From contig NC_134141.1 of assembly GCF_033958435.1 (NCBI RefSeq), positions 101,287,001-101,351,000 of the forward strand: 64,000 nt of DNA. The letters run 5' to 3'. The position numbers and the translations under genes were made by a program. The stretch comes from Carettochelys insculpta. Taxonomy: Eukaryota; Chordata; Testudines; Carettochelyidae. This document shows, one piece after another, positions 46,443 to 57,963 of this stretch (position 1 is its first letter; each line of letters starts with the position of its first letter). A model generated the notes under the pieces. That model was given only the letters and a program-made list of their open reading frames with translations, was not told the DNA's origin and did no database searches.

Positions 46443-49340
46443 GTGGGAAATAATATATGGGCAAGATCAGATGTAAAACAATCATGCATAAAAAAATCCA
46501 CCGTGTCTGTGAAAGGCGGACATATAAATAGTGGTAGTTTTCTAACATGCTTTTACACTAATGCTAGGAGTCTGTCTAATAAGATGGGTGAACTGGAGTA
46601 CCTCATATCAAAGGAGGAAGTTGACATAATAGGCATCTCAGAAACATGGTGGAATGAGGACAATCAGTGGGACACTATCATACCGGGATATAAATTATAT
46701 CGGAAAGACAGAACAGGTCGTGCGGGTGGCGGAGTGGTACTATATGTGAAGGATAATATAGAATCAAATGAAGTAAAAATCCTAAAGGAATCAAAATGTT
46801 CCATAGAATCATTATGGATAACAATTCATTTCTCTAATATGAATATGGCATTAGGAATATATTACCGACCACCTAACCAGGACAGTGATAGTGATGCTGA
46901 AATGTTAAGGGAGATTAGAGAGGCTATCAAAATAAAAAACACAGTAATAATAGGAGATTTCAATTATCCCCATATTGATTGGGTGCATGTCACCTCAGGA
47001 CGGGATTCAGAGATTAAATTTCTTGATGCCTTAAATGACTGCTTCTTGGAGCAGCTAGTACAGGAACCCACAAGGGGAGAGTCGGTTCTCGATCTAGTCT
47101 TAACTGGAACGCAGGATCTGGTCCAAGAGGTAACTGTTACTGGACCGCTTGGAAATAGTGACCACAATATAATAACTTTTAATATTCCTGTGTTGGGAAG
47201 AACACCGCAGCGGTCAAACACTCTGGCATTTAATTTCAAAAAGGGGAATTACACTAAAATGAGGAAGCTAGTTAAACAGAAACTAAAAGGTAGAGTAATT
47301 AAACTAAAATCCCTGGAAGCTGCATGGAAACTGTTTAAAGACACCATACTAGAGGCCCAACTTAAATGTATACCCCAAATAAAAAAACACAGTAAGAGAC
47401 CTAACAAAGAACCACCATGGCTAAACAGCCATGTTAAAAAGGCAGTGAGAGAGAAAAGGGCAGCTTTTAAAAAGTGGAAGTCAAATCCTAGTGAGGAAAA
47501 TAGAAAGGAACATAAACACTCCCAAATTAACTGTCATAATGTAGTAAGAAAAGCCAAAAAAGAGTTTGAGGAACAGCTAGCCAAAAATTCAAAAAACAAT
47601 AGTAAAATGTTTTTTAAATACATTAGAAGCAGGAAGCCTGCTAAAAAAGCAGTGGGGCCCTTGGATGATAAAGATATAAAAGGAGCGATCAAGGAAGACA
47701 GTGCCATTGCGGAGCGATTAAATGATTTCTTTGCTTCAGTCTTCACGGCTGAAGATGTTACAGAGGTTCCTAAATCTGAGCCAGCCTTTTTAGGCGACAA
47801 ATCTGAGGAACTCACTCAGATTGAAGTGACATTAGAGGAGGTTTTGGAATTAATTGATAAGCTGAATAGTAACAAGTCTCCAGGACCAGATGGCATTCAC
47901 CCAAGGGTTCTGAAAGAACTCAAATGTGAAATTGCGGAGTTATTAACAGTGGTTTGTAACCTATCCTTTAAATCCACTTTGGTACCAAATGACTGGAAGA
48001 CGGCCAATATAACACCAATATTTAAAAAAGGCTCTAGAGGAGATCCTGGCAATTATAGACCGATAAGTTTAACATCAGTACCAGGTAAATTAGTAGAAAC
48101 ACTAGTAAAGAGTAAAATTGCAAGGCACATAGAAGAGCACGAATTGTTGGGCAAAAGTCAGCATGGTTTCTGCAGAGGGAAGTCGTGTCTGTCTAATCTA
48201 TTAGAATTCTTTGAAGGGGTTAATAAACATGCGGACAAGGGGCACCCAGTGGACATAATATACCTAGATTTCCAGAAAGCCTTTGACACGGTCCCACACC
48301 AAAGGCTTTTATGTAAATTAGGTGGTCATGGGATAGGAGGAAAGGTCCTTTCATGGATCGGAAATTGGTTAAAAGACAGAAAACAAAGGGTTGGAATAAA
48401 TGGTAAATTTTCACAATGGAGGGGGGTAACTAGTGGTGTTCCCCAGGGCTCAGTCCTGGGACCGATCCTGTTCAACTTGTTCATCAATGATCTAGAAAAT
48501 GAGGTAAGCAGTGAGGTGGCAAAGTTTGCAGATGACACCAAGTTGTTCAGGACAGTCAAAAGCAAAAGGGATTGTGAAGAACTACAAGGAGATCTCAGCA
48601 AACTGAGTGATTGGGCAGCAAAATGGCAAATGAAATTTAATGTGGGTAAGTGTAAGGTAATGCATGTTGGAAAAAATAACCCAAATTACACGTACTACAT
48701 GATGGGGTCAAATTTAGCTACGACAGATCAGGAAAGGGATCTTGGAGTTATAGTGGATAGTTCTCTGAAGACATCCACGCAGTGTGCAGCGGCAGTTAGT
48801 AAGGCAAATAGGATGTTAGGAATTATTAAAAAAGGGATCGATAACAAGACAAAAGATATCATACTTCCCCTATATAAAACTATGGTACGCCCACATCTCG
48901 AGTACTGCGTGCAGATGTGGTCTCCTCACCTCAAAAAAGATATATTGGCATTAGAAAAGGTTCAGAAAAGGGCGACTAAGATGATTAGGGGCTTGGAAAG
49001 GGTCCCATATGGGGAGAGGCTAGAGAGACTGGGACTTTTCAGTTTGGAAAAGAGGCGATTGAGGGGCGATATGATAGAGGTATATAAAATCATGAATGGT
49101 GTGGAGAAAGTGAATATAGAAAAATTATTTACCTTTTCCCATAATACAAGAACTAGGGGACACCAAATGAAATTGATGGGTAGTAGGTTCAAAACTAATA
49201 AAAGGAAATTTTTCTTCACACAGCGCACAGTCAACCTGTGGAACTCCTTGCCCGAGGAGGCTGTGAAGGCCAGGACTCTATTAGGGTTTAAAAAAGAGCT
49301 TGATAAATTTTTGCAGGTCAGGTCCATAAATGGCTATTAG
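46443..49340 (+). CDS. CR1 ORF2 protein: APE endonuclease and reverse transcriptase
   Basis: At least 965 residues without a break (numbered from a GTG at 46443; the true start is unknown). Endonuclease motifs: [42 protein letters not shown] and GNSDHNII (about 237-244). Reverse transcriptase motifs: [66 protein letters not shown] and the active site FADD (48525-48536, residues 695-698). The C-terminal part has [12 protein letters not shown] and the TRGHQMKL region. The protein nicks DNA and copies the element RNA at the nick. The first in-frame ATG (46584) lies inside the endonuclease, after its first conserved asparagine, so ordinary ATG initiation would damage the domain. The frame is open back to the end of ORF1. 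Confidence 0.93.
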   Translation: MGNNIWARSDVKQSCIKKSTVSVKGGHINSGSFLTCFYTNARSLSNKMGELEYLISKEEVDIIGISETWWNEDNQWDTIIPGYKLYRKDRTGRAGGGVVLYVKDNIESNEVKILKESKCSIESLWITIHFSNMNMALGIYYRPPNQDSDSDAEMLREIREAIKIKNTVIIGDFNYPHIDWVHVTSGRDSEIKFLDALNDCFLEQLVQEPTRGESVLDLVLTGTQDLVQEVTVTGPLGNSDHNIITFNIPVLGRTPQRSNTLAFNFKKGNYTKMRKLVKQKLKGRVIKLKSLEAAWKLFKDTILEAQLKCIPQIKKHSKRPNKEPPWLNSHVKKAVREKRAAFKKWKSNPSEENRKEHKHSQINCHNVVRKAKKEFEEQLAKNSKNNSKMFFKYIRSRKPAKKAVGPLDDKDIKGAIKEDSAIAERLNDFFASVFTAEDVTEVPKSEPAFLGDKSEELTQIEVTLEEVLELIDKLNSNKSPGPDGIHPRVLKELKCEIAELLTVVCNLSFKSTLVPNDWKTANITPIFKKGSRGDPGNYRPISLTSVPGKLVETLVKSKIARHIEEHELLGKSQHGFCRGKSCLSNLLEFFEGVNKHADKGHPVDIIYLDFQKAFDTVPHQRLLCKLGGHGIGGKVLSWIGNWLKDRKQRVGINGKFSQWRGVTSGVPQGSVLGPILFNLFINDLENEVSSEVAKFADDTKLFRTVKSKRDCEELQGDLSKLSDWAAKWQMKFNVGKCKVMHVGKNNPNYTYYMMGSNLATTDQERDLGVIVDSSLKTSTQCAAAVSKANRMLGIIKKGIDNKTKDIILPLYKTMVRPHLEYCVQMWSPHLKKDILALEKVQKRATKMIRGLERVPYGERLERLGLFSLEKRRLRGDMIEVYKIMNGVEKVNIEKLFTFSHNTRTRGHQMKLMGSRFKTNKRKFFFTQRTVNLWNSLPEEAVKARTLLGFKKELDKFLQVRSINGY

Positions 49341-49504
49341 CCAGGGATAAAGTATGGTGCCCTAGCCTTCATAACAAGGGCAGGAGATGGATGGCAGGAG
49401 ATAAATCACTTGTCTTCTGTTCTCCTTCTCTGGGGCACCTGGCATTGGCCACCGTCGGCAGATGGGATGCTGGGCTTGATGGACCTTTGGTCTGACCCAG
49501 TATG

Positions 49505-49528
49505 GCCGTTCTTATGTTCTTATGTTCT
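49505..49528 (+). repeat. CR1 3' terminal octamer repeat
   Basis: About two and a half units of ttcttatg follow a conserved CR1 3' segment containing ggcattggccaccgtcggca and ctgacccagtatggccg. The octamer array is the point where reverse transcription of CR1 starts. Confidence 0.85.
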
Positions 49529-50128
49529 AACAAGATTATTATATGGTGTCAGCTCTTGAATTTACAGCAGAGAGAATATTTGTATTCTGACCAGTTACAG
49601 TAAAACCCCCATCAATTACAGTTAATGAATTGCCAGAGTAATTTTTCAGACAGCTTGTCTTTAGAAGAACAGTGGATCCTTCTCTCCCTTGTTATACATT
49701 GTAATACATGCTGACGTCTTGTGATGCAGTCCAAAAAGTACCCAAACATTTCCTAATTATTAGTGGAGACTGTCTGACTTTCAAATGATGACTTTTTTTT
49801 TTTAAAGGAAGGATATATTTAGACCAACTTACAGGCAAAAGAAAACCTTCTCCTGACTCTTGCTTGGTGTGTATCAAGCCAAGGTTGAAAGGGTGCCTAG
49901 GGAATGGAAATTACTACTCCATCTCCCCAGCTTGAATTCATGCACTGTATCTTTCTTGTAGTATGGGGGACACGTCTGGGAGGACCAGAATGTACTGAAT
50001 TTCATCTATTCTCAGCTGGCCAACAGTCCCTTAGTACAATTTAGCTCAGCCCCAAGAAACAAGTAATTTTTTTTCTATACGGCTACTCCCTGGCTTGTGT
50101 GAAGCAAGTCTGCCGGTCTGGTTTCCTA
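49529..50128. other. Unannotated intron sequence
   Basis: No gene or repeat was recognised. Confidence 0.5.
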
Positions 50129-50412
50129 GGCTATATCCATACTAAACATAGATGCTGATGGCAAATATGCGATTTTAGCTACGCCAATTGCTTAGCAAAA
50201 ATTTCCATACCTATGCTCAGCTAATTTGTCTTTAACAGGGGAAGATTGATGGGAGAGTTTCTCCCTTTGACCCTCCTTACTCCTTGGCTCTCACGAGGAG
50301 CACGGGGTAGACTTTGATCCATGAGAGCTCAATTCCGTGCATGTGCAAAATCAAACCCCAGAAGATCAACCCTGAGTGGGCTGATCTTCCATGGTAGTGT
50401 AGATTAGCCCTG
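50129..50412. mobile_element. MITE with Harbinger-like ends
   Basis: It starts ggctatatccatactaaaca and ends gtagtgtagattagccc, an imperfect inverted pair related to GGCTATGTCTACAC. Inside the right end is gatcttccatgg, mirrored by gaagatcaaccc. CTA and CTG flank the ends. No coding frame. Confidence 0.65.
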
Positions 50413-53252
50413 AGACAACATGTAACAGTTGGCACTAATATTCCTAGTGATCATCTCAGCAAAAAAGACCACGGACTGATTGGAGCACAGTGCCTTAAAC
50501 TACCTTAAAAAGGTTGAAGCACATTGTGCTAGCTTCCCACACCACCTTGCCAATCATTGACCAGGCTTGTGCTTGTCTTGTAGTGAACAAACTACATGTC
50601 CAGAAAGGTCTGATGGTTTTATGCTAAAGCACTGATCTGGGAGTTGAGAGTTAAGAATTCAGTTCATGATTCTGCCACCAAGCTTTCACAATGACTTAAA
50701 GTTATTTCATCTCAGTCTCTCTGCTGCTCATCAATGAAATAGAGGATAATAATTTTCCTTTTTACACAGGTGTTTGAGGATAAAAGTCCTTACTATTTTG
50801 AGCTGCTCAGATACTATGGAGATAGCATCATTTAAGTCGTAGGTTAAGGACAATAAATCTGGCATCTGTCACCAGCATTAAATTGCCTGTACAGAATTCA
50901 GTACAGTTACATAACTGATAGGCTTGCAGAAACTACATATGCCTTTCACATGCAAACACAATAACCTGCATTCTTCCACAATAAAATGTTCCATTGGAAG
51001 TTATGGAAGGGGGTCATTTCTGTATCTGAATAAAGATTGTGCTTAGGCGTATTTTTCAATCAATTTCTGCAAATATATGCTTTTGCTATTCATCTCTTCC
51101 CTCTCCCCAAGCCTCTGCCTCGATGATGGCGTACTCAAACTGAGATGTAACAACATCCTGCAGCTTTAAGATTCATAGTGGCCTCAGCAACATCGCTAAG
51201 AATTTTCTTGCTCAGATGTTCAAGAAGTGTAGGACACCCATCTAGTGCTGAGCTTCACTGCTGTGAAATCGTTGTGTTCTCCTTGGCTTGAAGCTGGCAG
51301 CCAGTAATCTGCACTTGTAGTTGCTCTTCTTTCTCCATTTATTCCCCAGCCTCCAAGCTTGTCAGCCATTCCTCAGGTAACTGTCTTGTCTGCATGTACT
51401 TGGGGAAACACTGCTTCACCAGACAAGTCATATGCAAACAGAAAAATGACCATTTATGAGATTTTACTGCCTACCAACCTGTAGCCCTTAAGATGGCTTC
51501 AGGGAATGGTAAGACGATACAGAACATTTCACTTCTAATTCATCAATTAGAATCATCTTGGTGGTAAAGGACTAATAATCATGACCATCTGAAAGCTTTT
51601 GGATAACCATATGAAACCAGGTCGCCTGAATCTATCAGTTATACATTCCACGTGCTAGAGCAGGACATTAAAAAAAGTAGCTACAGCCCACCTGGGACAG
51701 GAAAATCAACATATCCTAAGTAATTATCAAACATTTCTTACATATAATCCGCACATTCGTTTTCTAAGGATCTCCTGGTGGATAAGCAGACTCAATAGAC
51801 TGTAAAATTCAATCCATGCAAACAGAAAACGGTGAAAAACCAATACATCACCAAATGCTAAAATATTAAATTCTTTTCAAAGCACCTGCATTTTAGGTAA
51901 CAGGTGCTATATAATGGTGAAATTAATACTGCACAGGAAGGCAGACCAAGGTCTAAACACAGTATTTAATAGAGACCTGTACTTGTTCTCTACATATCTG
52001 AATTTCACTTTAGATTTCACAAGATACTATATAGATAAAAGAAACCCTGATGCTGTCCCTTCAGACTCATTGTTTTATTACCTTCCAGAATGTATATAGC
52101 AATTAAGTCCTTTATATTACAAAAGAAATAATAAAGACTTTCCTGAACTTTAAATTTATCCCCCTCCACTATTTGTGACATTAGAACTGCTGCTTTCACA
52201 CTTGTTACTGGCTGGCCTCAACCAAATGCTTCATTAAAAAAAAAAAAACCCACAACCAAAAACAAAAACAGAGCAACCAGACCTGAACAAAACAAGCAAT
52301 GAAGAAGTCAAAACAAAATTAAAATCAACCAACCAAGTAATATATAAGCTTTCTGAAGTGTCAGAAATATGCTCAGTGGTATTTATACTTGATAAACATG
52401 GCAGTAGAGTAATTACAAAACAGCTGATTGCTATTAACCAGCTGATATAAAAATGAAGAATTGCATGCATTTCTCCCTCTCCCCCCCCTTTTTTCTTTTT
52501 CTGTTCTTGTCTTGGTAAGTCAAAAGCTTTACAGGAAAGAACCATCTGAAAATTGACCTACTGACATTTTCTTCTCTTACTTTGCTGTTACACTGAAAAG
52601 CCATTTGTTTTGCTCTTTTCCAAAATGTGTAAATCTATTTTGTAACAGACATGTAAACAGGACCATCCAGGAATATCATGTAAGCAGCACCAAGACGAGC
52701 CAGAAACATGTTAGTGCAGAAGGCAAAGATTAAACTACCATTAGCCCCTTGACTAGGGGCTGAAGAGAGGACGATAGGGCACTCAGACACAGTTCTTTGG
52801 TTTAAAAAACAGACTCTATAACCAGCCATGGAAAAAGCCTGCAATTCTATATACATGGCTCTGAACTCCAGAGTTGGAGAAATACAAGAAAAACCCAAAA
52901 GAAACAAAAGCACCAAAAGCCCACCCTTCCAGTGAAGACTTCCTTAGTTTATGGTTTCTAGATGGAAGCTCTTTTCACTCACCTTCCTCCAAGTTTACCT
53001 GTCACCCTACTCTCTCTGCTAAGGCTTCATTTCCAGTTAGAAAGTCAGGAGCATCGCCTTAAGGAGCTGCCAGTATTGCTGCTGTTTTTTAGCTCTGCTC
53101 TGAAATGTTGTTACAAACAGACTTGAAAGAAATTTATTTTTTAATATATTTGACTGTTAACATTTGTTTGGAGGATTTTTTCCTTTTTATATAACTTAAA
53201 TTTTCAGTGTTGTGGGGAGCAAGAAATCAGTAATTACTGAATGACAGCAGAC
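50413..53252. other. Unannotated intron sequence
   Basis: AT-rich. Nothing was recognised with confidence. The stretch 51140-51440 reads weakly protein-like on the minus strand but contains several stops. Confidence 0.45.
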
Positions 53253-53255
53253 ACT

Positions 53256-53504
53256 GGCTATGTCTACACTAGAGAGTTTTGTCACCAAAACTGGTGTTCT
53301 GTCAACAAAACGCATGGACCATCTACACATAAAATGTGTTTTGTTGAGAGTAAAGACAATCCAGGGGGCCATTCTGTCTACAGAGTGGGTGAAAAAAATC
53401 AATCTGCTTTTATGTGTAGATGTGATCTGTTGACAGAAGTTTTGTCAGCACATCTCTTCCAATAGTAACTTCTGTAGACATATGCATCCAGTATACACAT
53501 AGCC
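53256..53504. mobile_element. MITE with Harbinger-like ends and 3-bp duplication
   Basis: It begins ggctatgtctacactagag and ends atgcatccagtatacacatagcc-like (inverse ggctatgtgtatactgg). ACT flanks both ends (53253-53255 and 53505-53507). The interior is rich in ttgtcaacaaaa and its inverse. It lies 1.35 kb from GHR exon 2. Confidence 0.82.
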
Positions 53505-53507
53505 ACT

Positions 53508-54855
53508 GAGATTTAAAAAGTCAAAGCTTTAATATTAATATGAAAAAAGGGTCACTAATACTTGCCAAAATATACAAGGCAAACATCCTTAACTCTAAGA
53601 AGTGCTCAAGCAGCATTTCTTATTTTGCCTATTGGTAAATTTCTATTGTTGATGGAAACATATCTTCATCTTGTGTGTGTTTGATGAAACAGATGTTTAT
53701 GATGAAAAATTGAATCCTGCCAAGCCTTACCATGACATGCCACAGCACCTGTTGATCTTGAGTGAATAAATATTTAGCTATCAGACAACAGTCTACTGAT
53801 CTCTCCAAAGGTATGAACAAGGCAGAACAGACGTGGTAAAGAACCAGCGAGCTAAACCACTGTACAGGCATGATGCAAGATAACACACCCATGGAAGTCA
53901 ATGGGAATATTGCATTCTGAAGAAGGGCTTAACCTATGGGGTCATCATATACTCTCTGGAAGCCACAAAGGCAGTAGGCTGTGCAGAGAAGCAGCAGCAA
54001 AGAAAACTCAGCAGGATGGGGTACCTTTCTTTCCCCTTCCCTGCCCCAGTCCCATTCCTTCAATGGAATGGGAAGAGGAGGAACTGTGTGAGGCCAGAGG
54101 TGAGGTCAGTGGGTCTGTGAACTGAGTTGGTCCACTGGACCTAAAACCCCATACAGTGGGAGAGGGTCTCAATTGGTGTTCCTCTTCAGTCTAACTCAAT
54201 GAGCGGTCTAGCTTGTTGATATGAACAATTGCAACAGTTCTTTCTTACCCTTTTATACTGATTTTAGTCCATGCTCAGCAGTTTCCCCTACTGGATTTTT
54301 TTGTATGGCTTGCTCATCGCTTATGTGGTGCTGGTTTTAAGATTAAGATTTGCATCAAGAAAGTTCTTCTCACCATACTTTTAAAGAGACACAAAAAAAA
54401 GTGTAATTTCCCCATAACCTCTGTTTCAGAGAGGTGGTATCAGAACAGGGTGGGATTTCAAAAATCAGGATAAATAAGACTAAAAGAGCTCTGTTCTGAT
54501 TTCAGACAAGTGGAGATTATTGTTAAAATCAGCAACTAAGCATATCCACAGTTGTTGTTTCCCAATCTAAGTTGCAAGCAGTACAGTCTGCTTTAGAATG
54601 ACTTGTAATTTTCTCTTTGGATGTGTAGATACCCAATACAAACACTGATCTCACCTCCATCTCATCCAGTATTGTGCCTCACTGTTGTAAATTAAATTCA
54701 CCATACCTTTTATGCTGTAACATGTGGTGTTAAACTCACCTATCCTTAATGATAACAGCTACATTTTCTTCTACAGGAATCTGCAGTACACATGCTTTGC
54801 TGTGACTAAAAAACTCAGATGACACCAACAATGGCCAAAGGATATTTAAACTCAC
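53508..54855. other. Intron sequence next to GHR exon 2
   Basis: Unique-looking intron sequence on the donor side of exon 2, without a recognised repeat. Confidence 0.5.
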
Positions 54856-54925
54856 CTTGACTGGTGGAAAGAGAATCACTTGCACAAACTAGTGCCAGAA
54901 TAAGCAACAGCTGCCGAAGATCCAT
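54856..54925 (-). CDS. GHR: Growth hormone receptor, exon 2 coding part (signal peptide)
   Basis: The exon spans 54856-54936 (81 bp) on the minus strand. It is bounded by an acceptor ending ttacag, preceded by a pyrimidine-rich run, and by a consensus donor gtgagt. Its ATG is at 54925-54923, after 11 nt of 5' untranslated sequence. It encodes 23 codons plus one base, beginning MDLRQLLLILALVCASD: a short charged start, a leucine-rich core, then a small-residue cleavage region. This matches the start of vertebrate growth hormone receptors, where exon 2 carries the start codon and signal peptide and the upstream exons are noncoding. GHR is a single-pass class I cytokine receptor that binds growth hormone and signals through JAK2. 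The rest of the protein lies beyond the left edge of the window. The match is from memory of the family and not from a search. The exon length, splice phase and signal peptide all agree, so confidence is high. Confidence 0.9.
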
Positions 54926-55120
54926 CCCTCTGGGTTCTGTAATCATAAAAGAGAGGGTACAGTCAGATTCTTTATGAACTCAGTTCATTACATTTAAATT
55001 CAGTTTATTCTGTCATGTAGTTTTTTTAATTTCTGAATGGAGTTCAAGCTAAAGTTTATGAAGAAAGCATATTATAATACATTTTATTGCCTCAAAGTCC
55101 TGCATTACATTACACTCTAT

Positions 55121-55330
55121 AGCCGCGTCTACACGTGCACGCTACTTCGAAGTAGCGGCACTAACTTTGAAATAGCGCCCGTCGCAGCTACACGCGTCGG
55201 GCGCTATTTCGAAGTTAACTTCGACGTTAGGCGGCGAGACGTCGAAGTCGCTAACCTCATGAGGGGATCGGAATAGCACCCTACTTCGACGTTCAACGTC
55301 GAAGTAGGGACCGTGTAGGCGTTGCGCGTC
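55121..55330. repeat. Harbinger left terminal and subterminal repeats
   Basis: The inverted repeat is followed by clustered short palindromes: ctacttcgaagtag, tatttcgaagttaacttcga and ttcgacgttcaacgtcgaa. In Harbinger elements such motifs are where the Myb-like protein binds to bring in the transposase. Confidence 0.75.
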
Positions 55331-55546
55331 CCGCAATGTCGAAATTGCCGGGTCCTCCATGGCGGCCATCAGCTGGGGGGTTGAGAGACGCTCTCTCCAG
55401 CCCCTCAGCTCACTGGTGGCCGCGTGGAGCGGCCCCTTAAAGGTCCCCTCCCCCTCCCTTCCTGTGCAGGAAGCTGAGGGAACGTGCAGGCTGCAGCCTG
55501 CACACGCAGCCAGCCTGCACCACCCTCAGCCCCCCACACAGCTGCG

Positions 55547-56396
55547 ATGGCTGGCCGGCAGCCCCCCCAGGGGACCCCCCCCCAAGGGGAGCCAGGGCAG
55601 CCAGGCTGGCAAGCGGCAGCGGGGCCCCTCCTGGACGGAGGCCGAGCTGCGGGACCTGCTGGGGCTCTGGAGCGAGGAGGAGGTGCTCCAGGTAATGGGG
55701 AGCAAGAGGCGGAACGCGGATGCGTTCGCTCGGCTGGCCGACGGCCTGGCTGCCCGGGGTCACCCTGCCCGCACTCCTGACCACGTCAGGAGTAAGGTCA
55801 AGGAGCTGGGGCAGGGTTACTCCTGGGGCCGCCCCCGTCACTTGCCCCTTTTACAGGGAGCTCAGGGACATCTTGGGCTCCCGGCACACCTCCTCCCCTC
55901 CGGCCACCCTTGACACCTCGGCTGACGAGCCCCAGCAGGCCCTGCCGACGGAGTCCGCCCCGGAGGTAAGCCCCACACCCCAGGGGCCCCCCCCGGAGGC
56001 CCCCCCCAGGACATCGCGACAGGAGGAGGAGGAGTGGGGGGGGGGGGCTCCTCCTCCGCAGAATCCGGGCTGCAGATCCTCCTCCTGCCATCCCGGAGCA
56101 GCAGCAGGGCCTCCGCCCACCCGGGGATCTCCGGACCATGGGAGCGGACCGACAGGTATGTACCCCCCTCTGGTGGACACCCCTGGGCTTGAGGGGCGGG
56201 GGTAAGAAATATGTGTCCAGGGCCCCCCACATGCTCACATGGCCATGGCCCCAAGGACACCAGGGCCATGGCCCTCACAGCACTGCATCAGCCCCTGCCC
56301 CCCCTCCACCCCGCACGACAGTGCCATGCCCCATCCCCAGGGCAGGGGGGAGCGGAACCTCGAGGGGCCCCCGGGAGGAGGGGGTGGGACACCCCA

Positions 56397-56437
<41 letters not shown>

Positions 56438-57600
56438 TGTGATGGAGTGGGGGGAGTGCCAAAGGGAGACTCAGGCTACATATGAGCAACAAGAGCCAAA
56501 TAGCTCCCAGGGGCAAAGGAGGATCCTGGGGCTACAGCTGGCAGGTGACACCTCTGCCCTGAACAAACAGGAGGGAGGAGCCGAGCTGGCTTGGACTTGG
56601 GGGGCGAGGGCGGAGCCCACAGGTAGAGGCTAGGGGAAGGGAGAGCTGGAAGGCAGCCAGCCTCAGGAGGGGGAAAGCTGCATCCCAGAGGGGCACCCCT
56701 TGGGGTCTTCTCCCTACGACGGGTTGGAAGGACTGTCTCTTCTGACAGCTGGTGCTGTCACTCCTGGGAGAAACTGGGCATCTGTGGCCTAAGAAACCTC
56801 TCCTGCTGTCAGACCCTGGGGGGTGAAGTGAGAGTCGCTCCCACCAGGGGACGGGGTGCAGGGCAGGGGGACCCCTGAACCCCATCCATCACAGCAGCAT
56901 CTCCCGGGGACGGGGATGGGGAACCTGCAGCACAGGGCTGGGGGGACAAAGGCCACGGCTCGGGGCCCACACTAACGCCTGTCTCCATTCTTCTTCCCCC
57001 CCTCCTCTCCTGTGTCCTGCACCTGCACCATCAGAAGGACCGGAAGAGAGCGCCGGTGAGGCGTCAGTCGTCCCGGAGAGCCCTCCGGGACCATCGCTCC
57101 AGGCCAGCCCCTCGGCCGAGGACCGACCGGCCCCACGGCGGGCTAGACGGCGGACCCCGCGCCACCAACAGCCGACGGCGATGGACCCCCAGCTGCTGGC
57201 CATCCACTGTCGGCAGCTGGAGGTCGCGGAGCAGCACCTCCAGCTGCAGGAGCGGGCGCTGGCCTGGCGCCAGGAGGCATGGGGGGCCTACATGGAGACA
57301 TTTAACCGCTTGGTGGACTCCCTGGCCCCCCATGCCGCGCTGGCCGCCACATCGCCCGCCCTGCCTGCTCCTGCAGCCCCACCACCAGCTGCTCCGCCCG
57401 TCGCCGTCCCGTCCGCCGTCGCCCCGCCACCCACCGGTGAGGGCCGGAGCGCCGAGGGACCCCTGGAGCCACCTGACACTCGCCCGCCCCCACCCAGCCA
57501 CGGACCAGGCTGCGACCGCGGCGGGGCTCCCGGCCGCCAGCGCCCGGTGCCAGGCTATAGGGGCGAGGGGCCCGGGACGTGGCCCCCCCCTTGTATATAG
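55547..57600 (+). pseudogene. Harbinger Myb/SANT-like accessory protein, apparently frameshifted
   Basis: An ATG at 55547 opens MAGRQPP. The trihelix-like Myb/SANT domain (RGPSWTEAELRDLLGLW, VLQVMGSKRRNADAFARLAD, RTPDHVRSKVKEL, about 55616-55805) lies in another frame, the shift falling in a run of nine C at 55569-55577. After the domain the frame changes again near 55815, where PVTCPFYRELRDILG follows. A donor at 56155/56156 (acag-gtatgt) and an acceptor at 57034 (catcag) join in matching phase. The last exon reads GPEESAGEAS through a helical LLAIHCRQLEVAEQHLQLQE segment to a proline-rich end at 57600. In this superfamily the protein binds the element ends and helps the transposase enter the nucleus. 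The frameshifts may be real decay or errors in C/G runs. Confidence 0.7.
56394..56437 (+). repeat. (CAG)n microsatellite
   Basis: About 14 CAG units with one CAA interruption, inside the inferred intron of the Myb-like gene. Confidence 0.9.
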
Positions 57601-57963
57601 TTGGACCCTGTTCTTTTCTGCCCCCGGTTTGCCCCGTCCCCCCCATGTAAATAGTTCTCCCCTTTATCCTCCCTGGTTTTCTTTTGATTATTGAGGACTG
57701 TTGTTTCTTTGTATTGTTTTATTTTTGTACATATTGCTTTTGTTCAACATGTTTGTACATAGTTTTTGGTTCAAATATTTATTTACAGTTACAAAAAAAA
57801 GGTTCGGAAAGAAAAAAAAAAGTTCAAGTTCAGCCGCAAGTGCGTGCTGTCATTTGTCCAGGACAAGTGGGGGGGGGGGGGCGGTGGGGTGCTCCATGGT
57901 GTAGGCGTTGGGGCAGGAGTGTGGTGGAGGAAGGGGCGGGTAAGTAGGGGGCCTGGGCAGAGT
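57601..57963. other. Region between the two convergent Harbinger genes
   Basis: AT-rich and T-rich sequence follows the Myb-like stop, then a G-run (57869-57881). It probably carries the 3' ends of both transcripts. No further coding sequence was seen. Confidence 0.5.

Larger units (their letters stand above)
44870..49528 (+). mobile_element. CR1 LINE with two intact ORFs
   Basis: A 4.66-kb non-LTR retrotransposon in the order: 5' leader with tandem 360-bp units, ORF1 (45409-46332), ORF2 (46443-49340), 3' leader, and a terminal ttcttatg octamer repeat ending at 49528. Octamer-type 3' ends, esterase-domain ORF1 and APE-RT ORF2 define CR1. Most CR1 copies in amniote genomes are 5'-truncated, so a copy with leader and both frames open is rare and implies recent insertion. 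It lies antisense to GHR in intron 2. No target duplication was seen, as usual for CR1. Confidence 0.95.
1..54855 (-). other. GHR: GHR intron 2 (part)
   Basis: All sequence left of the exon 2 donor belongs to intron 2, because the gene reads right to left and no further exon was recognised. The intron is therefore at least 54.8 kb. It carries most of the transposons listed here. I did not find the cysteine-rich start of the extracellular domain that the next conserved exon should encode, but a short exon could escape inspection by eye. Confidence 0.8.

Noticed and set aside
51140..51440. Minus-strand stretch reading weakly like a coiled-coil protein (processed pseudogene?)
   Set aside because: Contains several stops, no family recognised, no poly(A) or duplication seen. 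Stop frequency is not clearly below chance.
55798..56278. Several long minus-strand frames opposite the Myb-like gene
   Set aside because: Very GC-rich sequence keeps all frames open. The Myb/SANT motif and matching splice phases support the plus strand only.
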